From Clostridiales bacterium (GTDB lineage Bacteria; Bacillota; Clostridia; Oscillospirales; Oscillospiraceae), in NCBI GenBank assembly GCA_019418525.1, contig DYBS01000040.1, positions 1 to 14,427 of the forward strand: a stretch of DNA of 14,427 nt. Reading direction: 5' to 3'. Position 1 is the stretch's first letter. Each line of letters starts with the position of its first letter. The notes under the pieces were generated by a model that was not told the DNA's origin, did no database searches, and saw nothing but the letters and a program-made list of their open reading frames with translations. The position numbers and the translations under genes were made by a program. This document shows positions 1-6,166 of this stretch, piece after piece.

Positions 1-55
1 CGCGAAAAGAAATGGGGCTCCCGCCGAGTAGGCGCGCTCCCCGCGCGGCGAGCGC

Positions 56-87
56 AAAAAACAGGCGGAGCGCTTGCGCGCTCCGCC
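56..87 (-). terminator. Intrinsic terminator of the butyrate operon
   Basis: Read on the minus strand, a perfect 10-bp GC-rich stem (arms 64-73 and 78-87, loop GCAA) is followed by TG and then six T residues (56-61). It starts 22 nt beyond the etfA stop codon, where the end of the crt-hbd-bcd-etfBA transcript is expected. Further GC-rich self-complementary sequence lies at about 34-55 without a T-run. Seen directly; the function is inferred from the classic shape. Confidence 0.9.
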
Positions 88-109
88 CGATTGTTCCGGC
101 AATATGGAC

Positions 110-1210
110 TTACTTGGAAGCCTTCAGGGTCCGGATAGACTCAGCCAGCATGGGACCGACCTTGAACAGGTCGCCCACGATACCGTAGGAGGCCACCTCG
201 AAGATGGGGGCGGTCTCGTTCTTGTTCACGGCGATGATGCACTCGGAGTCCTGCATACCGGCCTTGTGCTGGATGGCACCGGAGATGCCCAGGGCCACAT
301 AGATCTTGGGGTGCACGGTCTTGCCGGTCTGGCCGACCTGGTGGTCAGCGCTCATCCAGCCGGCGTCGACGACGGCACGGGAGGCGCCCACGACGCCGCC
401 CAGAGCGTCAGCCAGCTCCTCGGCGATCTGGATGCCGCGCTCCACGTCCTTGCTGATGCCGCGGCCCACGGAGACCACCACGTCAGCGCCGATCAGGTCC
501 ACCAGCTTCTTGGCGGCCTTCTTGACCTCCAGGACATCCACATGGATGTCCTCCTTGGAGAGGGCCACAGCGGGCTTCTCCACGACCACGGCGTCGGCCT
601 TGGCCTGATCGAAGGGAGCCTTCTTCATGACGCCGGGGCGGACGGTGGACATCTGGGGACGGAAGCGGGGGCAGATGATGGTGGCCATCAGGTGGCCGCC
701 GAAGGCGGGACGGGTCATCTTCAGGTTGGTGTTCTGCTCAAACACGGTGTTGTCCACGTCAATGGTAGAGGTGGTCTTGAGGAAGGCCTTGTACTTCTCC
801 ACGTCCACATCGAGGTGGGTGCAGTCGGCGGTCAGACCGGTGTGGAGCCGGGCCGCGCAGCGGGGGCCCAGGTCGCGACCGATGTTGGTAGCGCCGATGA
901 GGAACACTTCGGGTTTCTTCTCTTCCACCAGGTCGCAGATGACCTTGGCATAGCCGTCGGTGGTGTAGGTCTCCAGCAGCTCGTGGTCGCAGACATAGAT
1001 CTTGTCGGCGCCGTAGCCGCCCAGCTCCTTGGCCAGGCCCTCCACGTTGTGGCCCAGCAGAACGCCGCACAGCTCGCACCCGAGCTCGTCGGCCAGCTTG
1101 CGGCCCTCGCTGATGAGCTCGAAGTCGGTGTTCATCAGCTTGCCGTCGCGCTGCTCACAAAATACCCAAACGCCGTGGAAGGCGGCGGTGTCTCTACTAT
1201 CAAAAGCCAT
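110..1210 (-). CDS. etfA: Electron transfer flavoprotein subunit alpha
   Basis: This 366-residue protein is the alpha subunit of the electron transfer flavoprotein. It forms a complex with EtfB and butyryl-CoA dehydrogenase in the cytoplasm. In Clostridia this complex couples NADH oxidation to crotonyl-CoA and ferredoxin reduction (flavin-based bifurcation). The C-terminal FAD domain is clear: VGRGIS near 248-253, GASRAVVDAGW near 275-285, then QVGQTGKTVHP near 291-301 and GISGAIQHKAG near 308-318. The N-terminal half is the usual nucleotide-binding-like Etf fold, with GATNIGRDLGPR near 107-118. The ATG is preceded by AAGGAG at 7-9 nt and lies 19 nt after etfB. It is the last gene before a strong terminator. 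The family call is firm. That this ETF bifurcates rather than simply transfers electrons is inferred from its linkage to bcd and crt/hbd. Confidence 0.95.
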   Translation of the reverse strand: MAFDSRDTAAFHGVWVFCEQRDGKLMNTDFELISEGRKLADELGCELCGVLLGHNVEGLAKELGGYGADKIYVCDHELLETYTTDGYAKVICDLVEEKKPEVFLIGATNIGRDLGPRCAARLHTGLTADCTHLDVDVEKYKAFLKTTSTIDVDNTVFEQNTNLKMTRPAFGGHLMATIICPRFRPQMSTVRPGVMKKAPFDQAKADAVVVEKPAVALSKEDIHVDVLEVKKAAKKLVDLIGADVVVSVGRGISKDVERGIQIAEELADALGGVVGASRAVVDAGWMSADHQVGQTGKTVHPKIYVALGISGAIQHKAGMQDSECIIAVNKNETAPIFEVASYGIVGDLFKVGPMLAESIRTLKASK

Positions 1211-1229
1211 TACGGTGCTCTCCTTTCAC

Positions 1230-2030
1230 TTAGATGATGTGCTTCTCGTCCAGCAGGGCGACCAGCTTGTCACAGGTGTCCTTATCGGCACCCTCGAGCA
1301 TCATACCGGCGCCCTTCACCGGGGGAGAGAAGGACTTGTACACGTTGGTGGGAGAGCCCTTCAGGCCGATGGTATCCAGATCGATGAGGGGATCGTCCTT
1401 CAGGGTGTTGAAATCAAAGATCTCGTAGGGCTTGGAGAAGCAGTCCACGATGCCGCTGACGCTCATGTAGCGGGGCTGGTTGAGCTCCTTGATGCAGGTC
1501 AGGAGGCAGGGCAGCTGCACGCGGATGGTCATGTAGCCGTCCTCCAGCATGCGCTGCACGGTGAGGCTCTTCTCCTCGGCCTTGATGTCGGCCACATAGG
1601 TCACCTGGGGCAGGCCCAGCTTCTCGGCGATCTGGGGGCCCACCTGGGCGGTGTCGCCGTCGATGGCCTGACGGCCGCAGAAGATGATGGTCTCGTCGTC
1701 CACGCCGATCTTCTTGATGGCGGCGGCGAGGATCTGAGAAGTGGCATAAGTATCGCTGCCGCCGAACTCACGGCCGGACACCAGCACAGCCTTGTCCGCG
1801 CCCATGGCCAGCAGCTCGCGCAGCATCCCCTCGGCGGGAGGGGGGCCCATGGAGACGACGGTGACTTCGCAGCCGGTCTCGTCCTTCAGCTTCAGGGCGG
1901 CCTCGATGGCGTTCATGTCATCGGGGTTGGTGATGGTGGCCATCGAAGCACGGTCCATGGTGCCGTCTTCCTTCACGGCCACCTTGCCGGAGGTGTCGGG
2001 GACCTGCTTGACACATACGATTGCTTTCAT
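1230..2030 (-). CDS. etfB: Electron transfer flavoprotein subunit beta
   Basis: This 266-residue EtfB is the partner of the adjacent EtfA. The N-terminus (MKAIVCVKQVPDT) is typical. The nucleotide/flavin-binding loop reads FCGRQAIDGDTAQVGPQ near 117-133. The segment GLKGSPTNVYKSF near 222-234 is characteristic of EtfB from clostridial and related bifurcating ETFs. In the Bcd-EtfAB complex the beta subunit carries the FAD or AMP site next to the NADH-binding region, which is family knowledge. The start has a good GGAGGG ribosome site and lies 17 nt after the bcd stop codon. The short spacings between bcd, etfB and etfA indicate one transcript and equimolar synthesis. No truncation or missing motif is seen. 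Confidence 0.95.
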   Translation of the reverse strand: MKAIVCVKQVPDTSGKVAVKEDGTMDRASMATITNPDDMNAIEAALKLKDETGCEVTVVSMGPPPAEGMLRELLAMGADKAVLVSGREFGGSDTYATSQILAAAIKKIGVDDETIIFCGRQAIDGDTAQVGPQIAEKLGLPQVTYVADIKAEEKSLTVQRMLEDGYMTIRVQLPCLLTCIKELNQPRYMSVSGIVDCFSKPYEIFDFNTLKDDPLIDLDTIGLKGSPTNVYKSFSPPVKGAGMMLEGADKDTCDKLVALLDEKHII

Positions 2031-2047
2031 GTTGTTCCCTCCGTTCC

Positions 2048-3208
2048 TTACTTCACGCCCAGATGGCTGGAAATGACCATCCGCTGGACCTCGCTGGTGC
2101 CCTCATAGATCTCGGTGATCTTGGCGTCGCGCATCATGCGCTCCACGGGGTACTCGCGGGTGTAGCCATAACCGCCGAAGAGCTGAACAGCCCGGCGGGT
2201 CACGTCACTGGCGGCCTCGGCGGCGAAGAGCTTGGCCATGGCGGCGTCCATAGAGTAGGGCTCATGGTTCTGCTTCTTCATCGCGGCGGAGTAGACCAGG
2301 AACTGAGCAGCCTGCATGCGGGTGTGCATGTCGGCCAGCTGGAACTGGGTGTTCTGGAACTGGGACAGGCGCTTACCGAACTGGACGCGCTCCTTGGTGT
2401 AGGCGATGGCCTCCTCCACAGCGCCCTCGCCCAGGCCCAGGGCCTGAGAGGCGATGCCGATACGGCCGCCGTCCAGGGTCTTCATGGCGATCTTGAAGCC
2501 GTTGCCCTGCTTGCCCAGCAGACGGTCGGCGGGGATGACACAGTCCTCCATGATGAGCTCACAGGTGGAGGAGCCGCGGATGCCCATCTTCTTCTCGTGC
2601 TTGCCCACGGAGAAGCCGGGGTCGGTGCGCTCCACGATGAAGGCGGAGATCTCCTTCTTCTTGCGGCCGCGCTTGTCGGTGGTCATGCCGGTGATGGCGA
2701 TGATGACGAACACGTGAGCGAAGCCGGCGTTGGTGATGAAGATCTTGGAGCCGTTGAGGACCCAGTCGCCGTTCTCATTCTTCACGGCGGTGGTCTGCTG
2801 GCCCTGGGCGTCGGTGCCGGCGCCGGGCTCGGTCAGGCCGAAGGCGCCGATCCACTCGCCGGAGCACAGCTTGGGCAGGTACTTCTGCTTCTGCTCCTCG
2901 GTGCCGTTCTCAAAGATGGGGGCGCAGCACAGAGAGGTGTGAGCGGAGAGAATGACGCCGGTGGTACCGCAGACCTTGCTCAGCTCCTCTACGGCCATGG
3001 TGTAGGCCAGGACGTCAGCGCCCGCGCCGCCGTACTCCTTGGGGAAGTAAATGCCCATCATCCCCAGCTTGCCCATTTTCTCCACGGTCTCCTGGGGGAA
3101 GCGCTCGTCCTCGTCCACTTCCTCTGCCAGGGGCTTCACTTCGTTCTGCGCAAACTCGCGGTACATCTTGCGAAGCATCTCATGCTCTTTGGACAGATGA
3201 AAATCCAT
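2048..3208 (-). CDS. bcd: Butyryl-CoA dehydrogenase (short-chain acyl-CoA dehydrogenase)
   Basis: This 386-residue flavoenzyme reduces crotonyl-CoA to butyryl-CoA, the energy-conserving step of butyrate formation, as part of the Bcd-EtfAB complex. The acyl-CoA dehydrogenase layout is complete. A helical N-terminal domain is followed by the FAD/substrate signature GAFGLTEPGAGTDA near 121-134, a beta domain with KMGIRGSSTCEL near 207-218, and a C-terminal helical domain with RVQFGKRL near 274-281 and QLFGGYGYTREYPVER near 342-357. The catalytic base is the Glu of IYEGTSE (about 369). Its position there fits short-chain acyl-CoA dehydrogenases. The length is standard. The start has AAGGAG at a suitable distance. 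It is separated from hbd by 81 nt containing a strong hairpin and is followed closely by etfB. The acyl-CoA dehydrogenase call is firm; butyryl-CoA as substrate rests on context. Confidence 0.95.
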   Translation of the reverse strand: MDFHLSKEHEMLRKMYREFAQNEVKPLAEEVDEDERFPQETVEKMGKLGMMGIYFPKEYGGAGADVLAYTMAVEELSKVCGTTGVILSAHTSLCCAPIFENGTEEQKQKYLPKLCSGEWIGAFGLTEPGAGTDAQGQQTTAVKNENGDWVLNGSKIFITNAGFAHVFVIIAITGMTTDKRGRKKKEISAFIVERTDPGFSVGKHEKKMGIRGSSTCELIMEDCVIPADRLLGKQGNGFKIAMKTLDGGRIGIASQALGLGEGAVEEAIAYTKERVQFGKRLSQFQNTQFQLADMHTRMQAAQFLVYSAAMKKQNHEPYSMDAAMAKLFAAEAASDVTRRAVQLFGGYGYTREYPVERMMRDAKITEIYEGTSEVQRMVISSHLGVK

Positions 3209-3240
3209 ATTGCGTTACTCCTTCTTGTATGCGTAGTGAG

Positions 3241-3274
3241 GGCAGGGGGATGGGTCGGGCTCCATCCCCCTGCC
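3241..3274 (-). other. Intercistronic 13-bp hairpin between hbd and bcd
   Basis: Arms 3241-3253 and 3262-3274 are perfectly complementary over 13 bp around an 8-nt loop. No T-run follows on the minus strand, so this is unlikely to be an efficient intrinsic terminator. It lies 15 nt beyond the hbd stop and about 32 nt before the bcd start. RNA stabilisation, a processing boundary or partial attenuation separating crt-hbd from bcd-etfBA levels are possible roles (inference). Confidence 0.8.
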
Positions 3275-3289
3275 GGTCTGGATCAGCTC

Positions 3290-4138
3290 TTACTTGCTGT
3301 AATCGTAGAAGCCCTTGCCGGTCTTGCGGCCCAGGCGGCCACCGCGCACCATCTTGCGCAGCAGCAGGGAAGCGCGGTAGCGGGGGTCGTTGGTCTCATC
3401 ATACAGCACATCCATGATGGCCAGGCACACGTCCAGGCCGATGAAGTCGCCCAGCTCCAGGGGGCCCATGGGGTGGTTGGCGCCCAGCTTCATGGCCTTG
3501 TCCACGTCCTCCACGGAGGCGATGTGGTTCTCCACCAGGTTGATGCCCTCGTTGATCATGGGGATCAGCAGGCGGTTGACGACGAAGCCGGGGGCCTCCT
3601 CGACCTTGACGGGCTGCTTGCCCACCTGCTCGGACAGGGAGAACACGGTGTCGAAGGTCTCGTCAGAGGTGTTCACGCCGCGGATGACCTCGATGAGCTT
3701 CATCACGGGGGCGGGGTTGAAGAAGTGCATGCCGATGACCTTGTCGGCCCGCTTGGTGGCGGAGGCGATGTCGGTGATGGAGATGGAGGAGGTGTTGGTG
3801 GCCAGGATGCACTCGGGCTTGCAGATGGCGTCCAGCTGAGCGAACAGCTCCTTCTTCAGGGCCAGATCCTCCTTGGCGGACTCGATGACCAGGTCGGCAT
3901 CGGCGGCCACGTTGATGTCGGAGGTGAAGGTCAGCTTGGCCAGGAGGGCTTCCTTGCCGGCCTCATCCAGCTTGCCCTTGGCGATGCGCTTGTCCAGGCT
4001 CTTGATGAGGCTGGCCTTGTGCTTGGCAGCGCTCTCGTCGCTGGTGGAACGGATGACAGTGTCGATCCCCTTGTTGGCAAAGACCTGGCCGATGCCCAGA
4101 CCCATGGTGCCGCCGCCGATGACAACGATCTTGTTCAT
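3290..4138 (-). CDS. hbd: 3-hydroxybutyryl-CoA dehydrogenase
   Basis: This 282-residue cytoplasmic enzyme reduces acetoacetyl-CoA to 3-hydroxybutyryl-CoA with NAD(P)H. The N-terminal Rossmann fold shows VIGGGTMGLGIG near 6-17. Active-site residues of the family are visible: Ser in NTSS (about 117), His in MHFFNPAP (about 138), Glu in KLIEVI (about 150) and Asn in GFVVNR (about 188). The C-terminal domain ends with the usual RKTGKGFYDYSK. The length is exactly that of clostridial Hbd. The start has AGGAGG 8 nt upstream. It lies 62 nt downstream of crt in an AT-rich gap that may hold a weak internal promoter. The order crt-hbd-bcd-etfBA differs from the crt-bcd-etfBA-hbd order of Clostridium acetobutylicum. 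Confidence 0.96.
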   Translation of the reverse strand: MNKIVVIGGGTMGLGIGQVFANKGIDTVIRSTSDESAAKHKASLIKSLDKRIAKGKLDEAGKEALLAKLTFTSDINVAADADLVIESAKEDLALKKELFAQLDAICKPECILATNTSSISITDIASATKRADKVIGMHFFNPAPVMKLIEVIRGVNTSDETFDTVFSLSEQVGKQPVKVEEAPGFVVNRLLIPMINEGINLVENHIASVEDVDKAMKLGANHPMGPLELGDFIGLDVCLAIMDVLYDETNDPRYRASLLLRKMVRGGRLGRKTGKGFYDYSK

Positions 4139-4164
4139 AATGATGTCCTCCTAGCAGTTTTGGT

Positions 4165-4192
4165 TTTATAAGTAAAGTTGACTTGCAAGCAA
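4165..4192 (-). promoter_or_regulatory. Possible weak internal promoter ahead of hbd
   Basis: On the minus strand TTGCTT (4187-4192) and TATAAA (4165-4170) are spaced by 16 nt in the AT-rich crt-hbd gap. The -35 box matches the consensus only in its first three bases. It could supply extra hbd-bcd-etfBA transcript, but it may be chance in AT-rich spacer. Confidence 0.25.
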
Positions 4193-4200
4193 AGGAAAGA

Positions 4201-4977
4201 TCAGCGGTTGGTGAAGTGCTTCTCGCTCCGCTTCTCCAGGAACGCGCCCATGCCCTCGTCCTTGTCGGCGGTGCCGCAGGTGACGCCGAAGGCCTCGGCC
4301 TCAAAGGCACAGCCGGTGTGGATGTCGGCCTGGAGGCCCATGCGGATGCACCGCTTGGACTCCCGCACGGCGATCTGGGCGTTGGCGCAGATGGCGTTGG
4401 CCAGCTCCATAGCCTTGGGCAGCAGCTCCTCCGGGGGATAGACCTCGCTGACCAGGCCGATGGCCTTGGCCTCGTCGGCCTTGATGACCTTGGCGGTGAG
4501 GATCAGCTCCATGGCCTTGCTCACGCCCACGATGCGGGGCAGACGCTGGGTGCCGCCGAAGCCGGGGGTGATGCCCAGGCCCACCTCGGGCTGGCCGAAC
4601 TTGGCCTTCTCGCTGGCCAGACGGATGTCGCAGGCCATGCTCAGCTCACAGCCGCCGCCCAGGGCGAAGCCGTTCACCGCCGCGATGACGGGCTTGGACA
4701 GGTTCTCCAGCTTGAGGAACACATTGCCGCCGTGGACGCCGAAGCGCTTGCCGTCGCTGGAGGTAAACTCCTTCATCTCCGCGATGTCGGCTCCGGCCAC
4801 GAAGGAGCGCCCCGCGCCGGTGAGCACCGCCACGTAGATCTCCTCGTCGGCTTCCACCCGGTCCAGGACCTCGTCCAGGTCGGTGAGGACCTGGCTGTTC
4901 AGCGCGTTGAGCGCCTCCGGCCGGTCGATGGTGATGAGGGCCACATGGCCCTGCCGCTCCAGTTTGACGAATCCCAT
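4201..4977 (-). CDS. crt: Crotonase (3-hydroxybutyryl-CoA dehydratase)
   Basis: This 258-residue enoyl-CoA hydratase-superfamily enzyme dehydrates 3-hydroxybutyryl-CoA to crotonyl-CoA. The oxyanion-hole segment SFVAGADIAEM (near 58-68) and GFALGGGCELSMACD (near 103-117) are present. Both catalytic glutamates are visible: one in GGCELS (about 111) and one in QPEVGLG (about 131), followed by TPGFGGTQRLPR. The ATG at 4977 is chosen because AGGAGG sits 7 nt upstream. An in-frame ATG eight codons earlier lacks this and would place the AGGAGG inside the gene. It is the first gene of the butyrate operon, about 140 nt downstream of the main predicted start of transcription. Confidence 0.95.
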   Translation of the reverse strand: MGFVKLERQGHVALITIDRPEALNALNSQVLTDLDEVLDRVEADEEIYVAVLTGAGRSFVAGADIAEMKEFTSSDGKRFGVHGGNVFLKLENLSKPVIAAVNGFALGGGCELSMACDIRLASEKAKFGQPEVGLGITPGFGGTQRLPRIVGVSKAMELILTAKVIKADEAKAIGLVSEVYPPEELLPKAMELANAICANAQIAVRESKRCIRMGLQADIHTGCAFEAEAFGVTCGTADKDEGMGAFLEKRSEKHFTNR

Positions 4978-5011
4978 CCTGTTGCCTCCTAAAGGTCCCA
5001 TTTCCGGGTGC

Positions 5012-5029
5012 TTGTTATTTTTTTAACAT
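5012..5029. promoter_or_regulatory. Rex-like operator upstream of crt
   Basis: The plus strand reads TTGTTA-N6-TAACAT: two inverted half-sites, 18 bp in total. This matches the clostridial Rex consensus TTGTTAANNNNTTAACAA at 12 of 14 fixed positions. Rex is the NADH/NAD+-sensing repressor known to control the crt operon in Clostridium acetobutylicum. The site is 35 nt before the crt ATG, overlaps a weak possible promoter, and stands out as AT-rich in a GC-rich region. Seen directly as a palindrome; the identity of the regulator is inferred. Confidence 0.6.
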
Positions 5030-5051
5030 ACTGCCGCCGAAAAAATCGCAA
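5023..5051 (-). promoter_or_regulatory. Possible crt-proximal promoter overlapping the Rex-like site
   Basis: On the minus strand TTGCGA (5046-5051) is followed after 17 nt by TGTTAA (5023-5028), which lies inside the Rex-like palindrome. If real, Rex binding would block RNA polymerase here directly. The boxes are weak and the stronger promoter is upstream. Confidence 0.3.
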
Positions 5052-5079
5052 CTTACCAGCTTTCGCTGGATTTGTTGCG
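5040..5079 (-). terminator. Terminator-like hairpin in the crt leader (candidate attenuator)
   Basis: Read on the minus strand, CGCAAC (74-79 complement side) pairs with GTTGCG (47-52 side). An inner stem CCAGC-GAAA-GCTGG has a GNRA tetraloop, and one A and then six T residues (5040-5045) follow. A smaller hairpin (ACAGAG/CTCTGT, 5099-5115) lies just upstream. The structure sits between the main predicted promoter and crt, so it could stop transcription before the operon. Alternatively it is the terminator of the upstream DUF554 gene, with crt driven by the proximal promoter. The structure is seen directly; the role is inferred. Confidence 0.6.
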
Positions 5080-5125
5080 TTTTTCGATGGAAAAGGTTAC
5101 AGAGCTCTTCTCTGTTTCCTCATGT

Positions 5126-5154
5126 AGTATATCGCCTTTTCGACCAAATGGCAA
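5126..5154 (-). promoter_or_regulatory. Main sigma-A-like promoter of the butyrate operon
   Basis: On the minus strand TTGCCA (5149-5154) and TATACT (5126-5131) are separated by exactly 17 nt. The predicted start of transcription is near 5119, giving a leader of about 140 nt before crt. The rest of the region between the DUF554 stop and this promoter (5155-5293) shows AT-rich sequence with no gene and no convincing terminator for DUF554. Confidence 0.75.
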
Positions 5155-5293
5155 GAGGGTTTTTGCAAAAATCTCAACTTTTTCGTTACACTGACCGGTT
5201 TGATTTTTTCTCAGCCGGAAAAAGTGATACAAAACAGCGGAAATCCCGTATGCTCGGACATTCGTCTCTCTCTGACGCACGCAGGGCGGGAGC

Positions 5294-6004
5294 TCAACCC
5301 AGGCGCTGGGCCAGCCAGGCGGCCAGGGGCACATACAGAAGGGGCAGGAAGATGGCGGGGAGCATGTTGCCCACCCTCAGCTTCTCCTTCGGCAGACCCA
5401 GCATGTTGACCGCGATCCCGGCAATGATGGTGCCGCCCACGGCGCTCATCTCGGTGACCACTGCCGGGTCCATGGCCTGGCCCACGGCGGCAAAGATGAG
5501 GGTGAGGCCCCCCTGGTAGAGGAACAGGGGCACCACCGAGAAGGCCGTCCCCACGCCCATGGCGGCGGCAAAGGTGATGGAGGTCACCCCGTCAATGACC
5601 CCCTTGGAGATGAGGATATCGTAATTGTGATTCATGCCCGCCTCCATGGAGCCGTTGATGGCCATGGCTCCCACGCAGAAGAGGACGGTAGCGTTCACGA
5701 AGCCCTCCACGAAGCGGCTGTTGCTCCCGCCGCGCAGCAGGCGGCGGCGCAGCACGTCGCCGATCCCCTCCAGCCGGTCCTCGATGCGCAGGGCCTCCCC
5801 CAGGAGGGTGCCCACCACCATGCACACAATGACACAGAGGGTGTCGTTGGTGCCGATCATACTGGAGATGCCGATGCCCAGCACACACAGGCCCAACGCC
5901 GAGGTGAGGGTGGCGGAAAAGCGGGGGCTGATGCGGTCCCGGAACACCAGGCCCAGGGTGCTGCCCAGCAGGATGAGGATGACGTTAATGACGGTGGCGA
6001 TCAT
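5294..6004 (-). CDS. DUF554 family integral membrane protein
   Basis: This 236-residue hydrophobic protein resembles the DUF554 (YdfK-like) family, usually about 225-240 residues with several membrane helices. Visible features are an N-terminal helix (MIATVINVILILLGSTLGL), the conserved early segment GTLLGEALRIEDRLEGIG near 66-83, and a later GVIDGVTSITFAAAMGVG near 135-152. The short motif AINGSMEAG near 114-122 is also typical of the family. The molecular function is not established; a transporter-like role has been suggested from topology only. The ATG has AAGGAG 8 nt upstream and a good promoter at 6066-6095. It is divergent from the SpoVB-like gene and lies upstream of the butyrate operon, probably as a separate unit. 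Confidence 0.85.
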   Translation of the reverse strand: MIATVINVILILLGSTLGLVFRDRISPRFSATLTSALGLCVLGIGISSMIGTNDTLCVIVCMVVGTLLGEALRIEDRLEGIGDVLRRRLLRGGSNSRFVEGFVNATVLFCVGAMAINGSMEAGMNHNYDILISKGVIDGVTSITFAAAMGVGTAFSVVPLFLYQGGLTLIFAAVGQAMDPAVVTEMSAVGGTIIAGIAVNMLGLPKEKLRVGNMLPAIFLPLLYVPLAAWLAQRLG

Positions 6005-6065
6005 GGGCGTGGCTCCTTCTGCGGCCTCTTTGCCGCTTCATAGTGGAAAAGAATCAGGCTCTTCC

Positions 6066-6095
6066 ATGATACTCCTTGGCCGGGGCCCTTGTCAA
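6066..6095 (-). promoter_or_regulatory. Sigma-A-like promoter for the DUF554 gene
   Basis: On the minus strand a consensus TTGACA (6090-6095) is followed after 18 nt by TATCAT (6066-6071). The predicted leader is about 55 nt, ending in the ribosome site of the DUF554 gene. Confidence 0.7.
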
Positions 6096-6107
6096 ATGCC
6101 ATTTCCC

Positions 6108-6136
6108 GCATGACCGGGCCGGACCCTTCATAGGCT
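6108..6136 (+). promoter_or_regulatory. Possible sigma-E-type sporulation promoter for the SpoVB-like gene
   Basis: GCATGAC (6108-6114), 14 nt, then CATAGGCT (6129-6136) partly fits the Bacillus sigma-E pattern KMATATT-N14/15-CATACAMT (4 of 7 and 6 of 8 positions). spoVB of Bacillus subtilis is sigma-E dependent, and no convincing sigma-A promoter is visible on this strand here. The match is weak and could be chance. Confidence 0.35.
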
Positions 6137-6166
6137 GGTAGCAGTGAATCAGAAGGGGGCCTGCCC

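Noticed and set aside
74..1237. A 387-codon open frame opposite etfA
   Set aside because: Same mirror-frame composition (Gly, His, Val, Leu rich). etfA on the other strand has full family motifs and a ribosome site.
2021..4171. A 716-codon open frame on the plus strand opposite bcd and hbd
   Set aside because: It is antisense to two clearly conserved genes. Its repetitive Leu/Gly/His/Val-rich product is typical of the mirror frame of GC-rich coding sequence, and it has no supporting context.
5097..5123. A possible 8-residue leader peptide (MRKQRRAL) ahead of the crt attenuator
   Set aside because: Its ATG lies at or before the predicted transcription start and has no ribosome site, so translation-coupled attenuation by this peptide is not supported.
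5155..5293. Possible terminator of the DUF554 gene
   Set aside because: The CTGACCGG and TCAGCCGG elements cannot nest as one stem. No other hairpin with a T-run was found here; the nearest is the crt leader hairpin.
5053..5334. A 93-codon minus-strand frame over the crt promoter and leader
   Set aside because: It overlaps the DUF554 gene end, the promoter and the leader hairpin. It has no ribosome site, and its sequence is not protein-like overall.
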